From positions 1 to 5,877 of the forward strand of contig SLGU01000316.1 of assembly GCA_007136525.1 (NCBI GenBank): a stretch of 5,877 nt of DNA. The letters run 5' to 3'. This DNA is from Desulfobacteraceae bacterium. Its GTDB lineage: Bacteria; Desulfobacterota; Desulfobacteria; Desulfobacterales; Desulfosalsimonadaceae. The first letter of the stretch is position 1, and each line of letters starts with the position of its first letter. Below the pieces are notes generated by a model. That model saw only the letters and a list, made by a program, of their open reading frames with translations, was not told the DNA's origin and did no database searches. This document shows positions 5,877 to 5,877 of this stretch, one piece after another. A program made the translations under genes and the position numbers.

Positions 5877-5877
5877 A

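Overview
The window holds five protein genes in two opposed groups, with GC-rich coding sequence and AT-rich spacers. The enzyme set (PPi-dependent phosphofructokinase, a UPF0251/DUF134 regulator paired with an Mrp/Nbp35 ATPase) and a dispersed-looking hairpin repeat at the right edge suggest an anaerobic Desulfobacterota (former Deltaproteobacteria), probably a sulfate reducer or relative. That placement is inference from gene content; no phylogenetic marker is present.

Layout. At 1-418 (minus) is the N-terminal part of serC (phosphoserine aminotransferase), running off the left edge. A 228-bp AT-rich spacer separates it from the divergent hisD (647-1954, plus; histidinol dehydrogenase), and each gene has a plausible sigma70 promoter in that spacer. 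After 77 bp comes a UPF0251/DUF134 helix-turn-helix protein with a cysteine-rich tail (2032-2463), preceded by a palindrome that may be its operator. An Mrp/Nbp35-type Fe-S carrier ATPase follows (2552-3391) and ends at a 14-bp-stem terminator (3414-3451). A 216-bp convergent spacer contains that terminator and a cluster of small hairpins (3505-3583). The minus-strand gene at 3608-5722 encodes a 704-residue PPi-type phosphofructokinase. Its upstream region (about 5768-5876) is a long imperfect inverted repeat extending to the right edge.

How the genes relate. serC and hisD are amino-acid biosynthesis genes (serine/PLP and histidine). The DUF134 gene and mrp form the most coherent pair: a cysteine-bearing DNA-binding protein next to an Fe-S cluster scaffold/carrier, with a palindrome at the front, which fits a small metal- or Fe-S-responsive operon. 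The phosphofructokinase is a separate unit for central metabolism, where using PPi instead of ATP saves energy.

All five genes belong to known families with intact visible motifs. I found no mobile element gene, CRISPR array, tRNA or rRNA. No wholly new system is evident; the best leads are the DUF134-mrp module with its putative operator, the right-edge repeat, which creates a false N-terminal extension on the kinase, and the hairpin cluster between the convergent genes.
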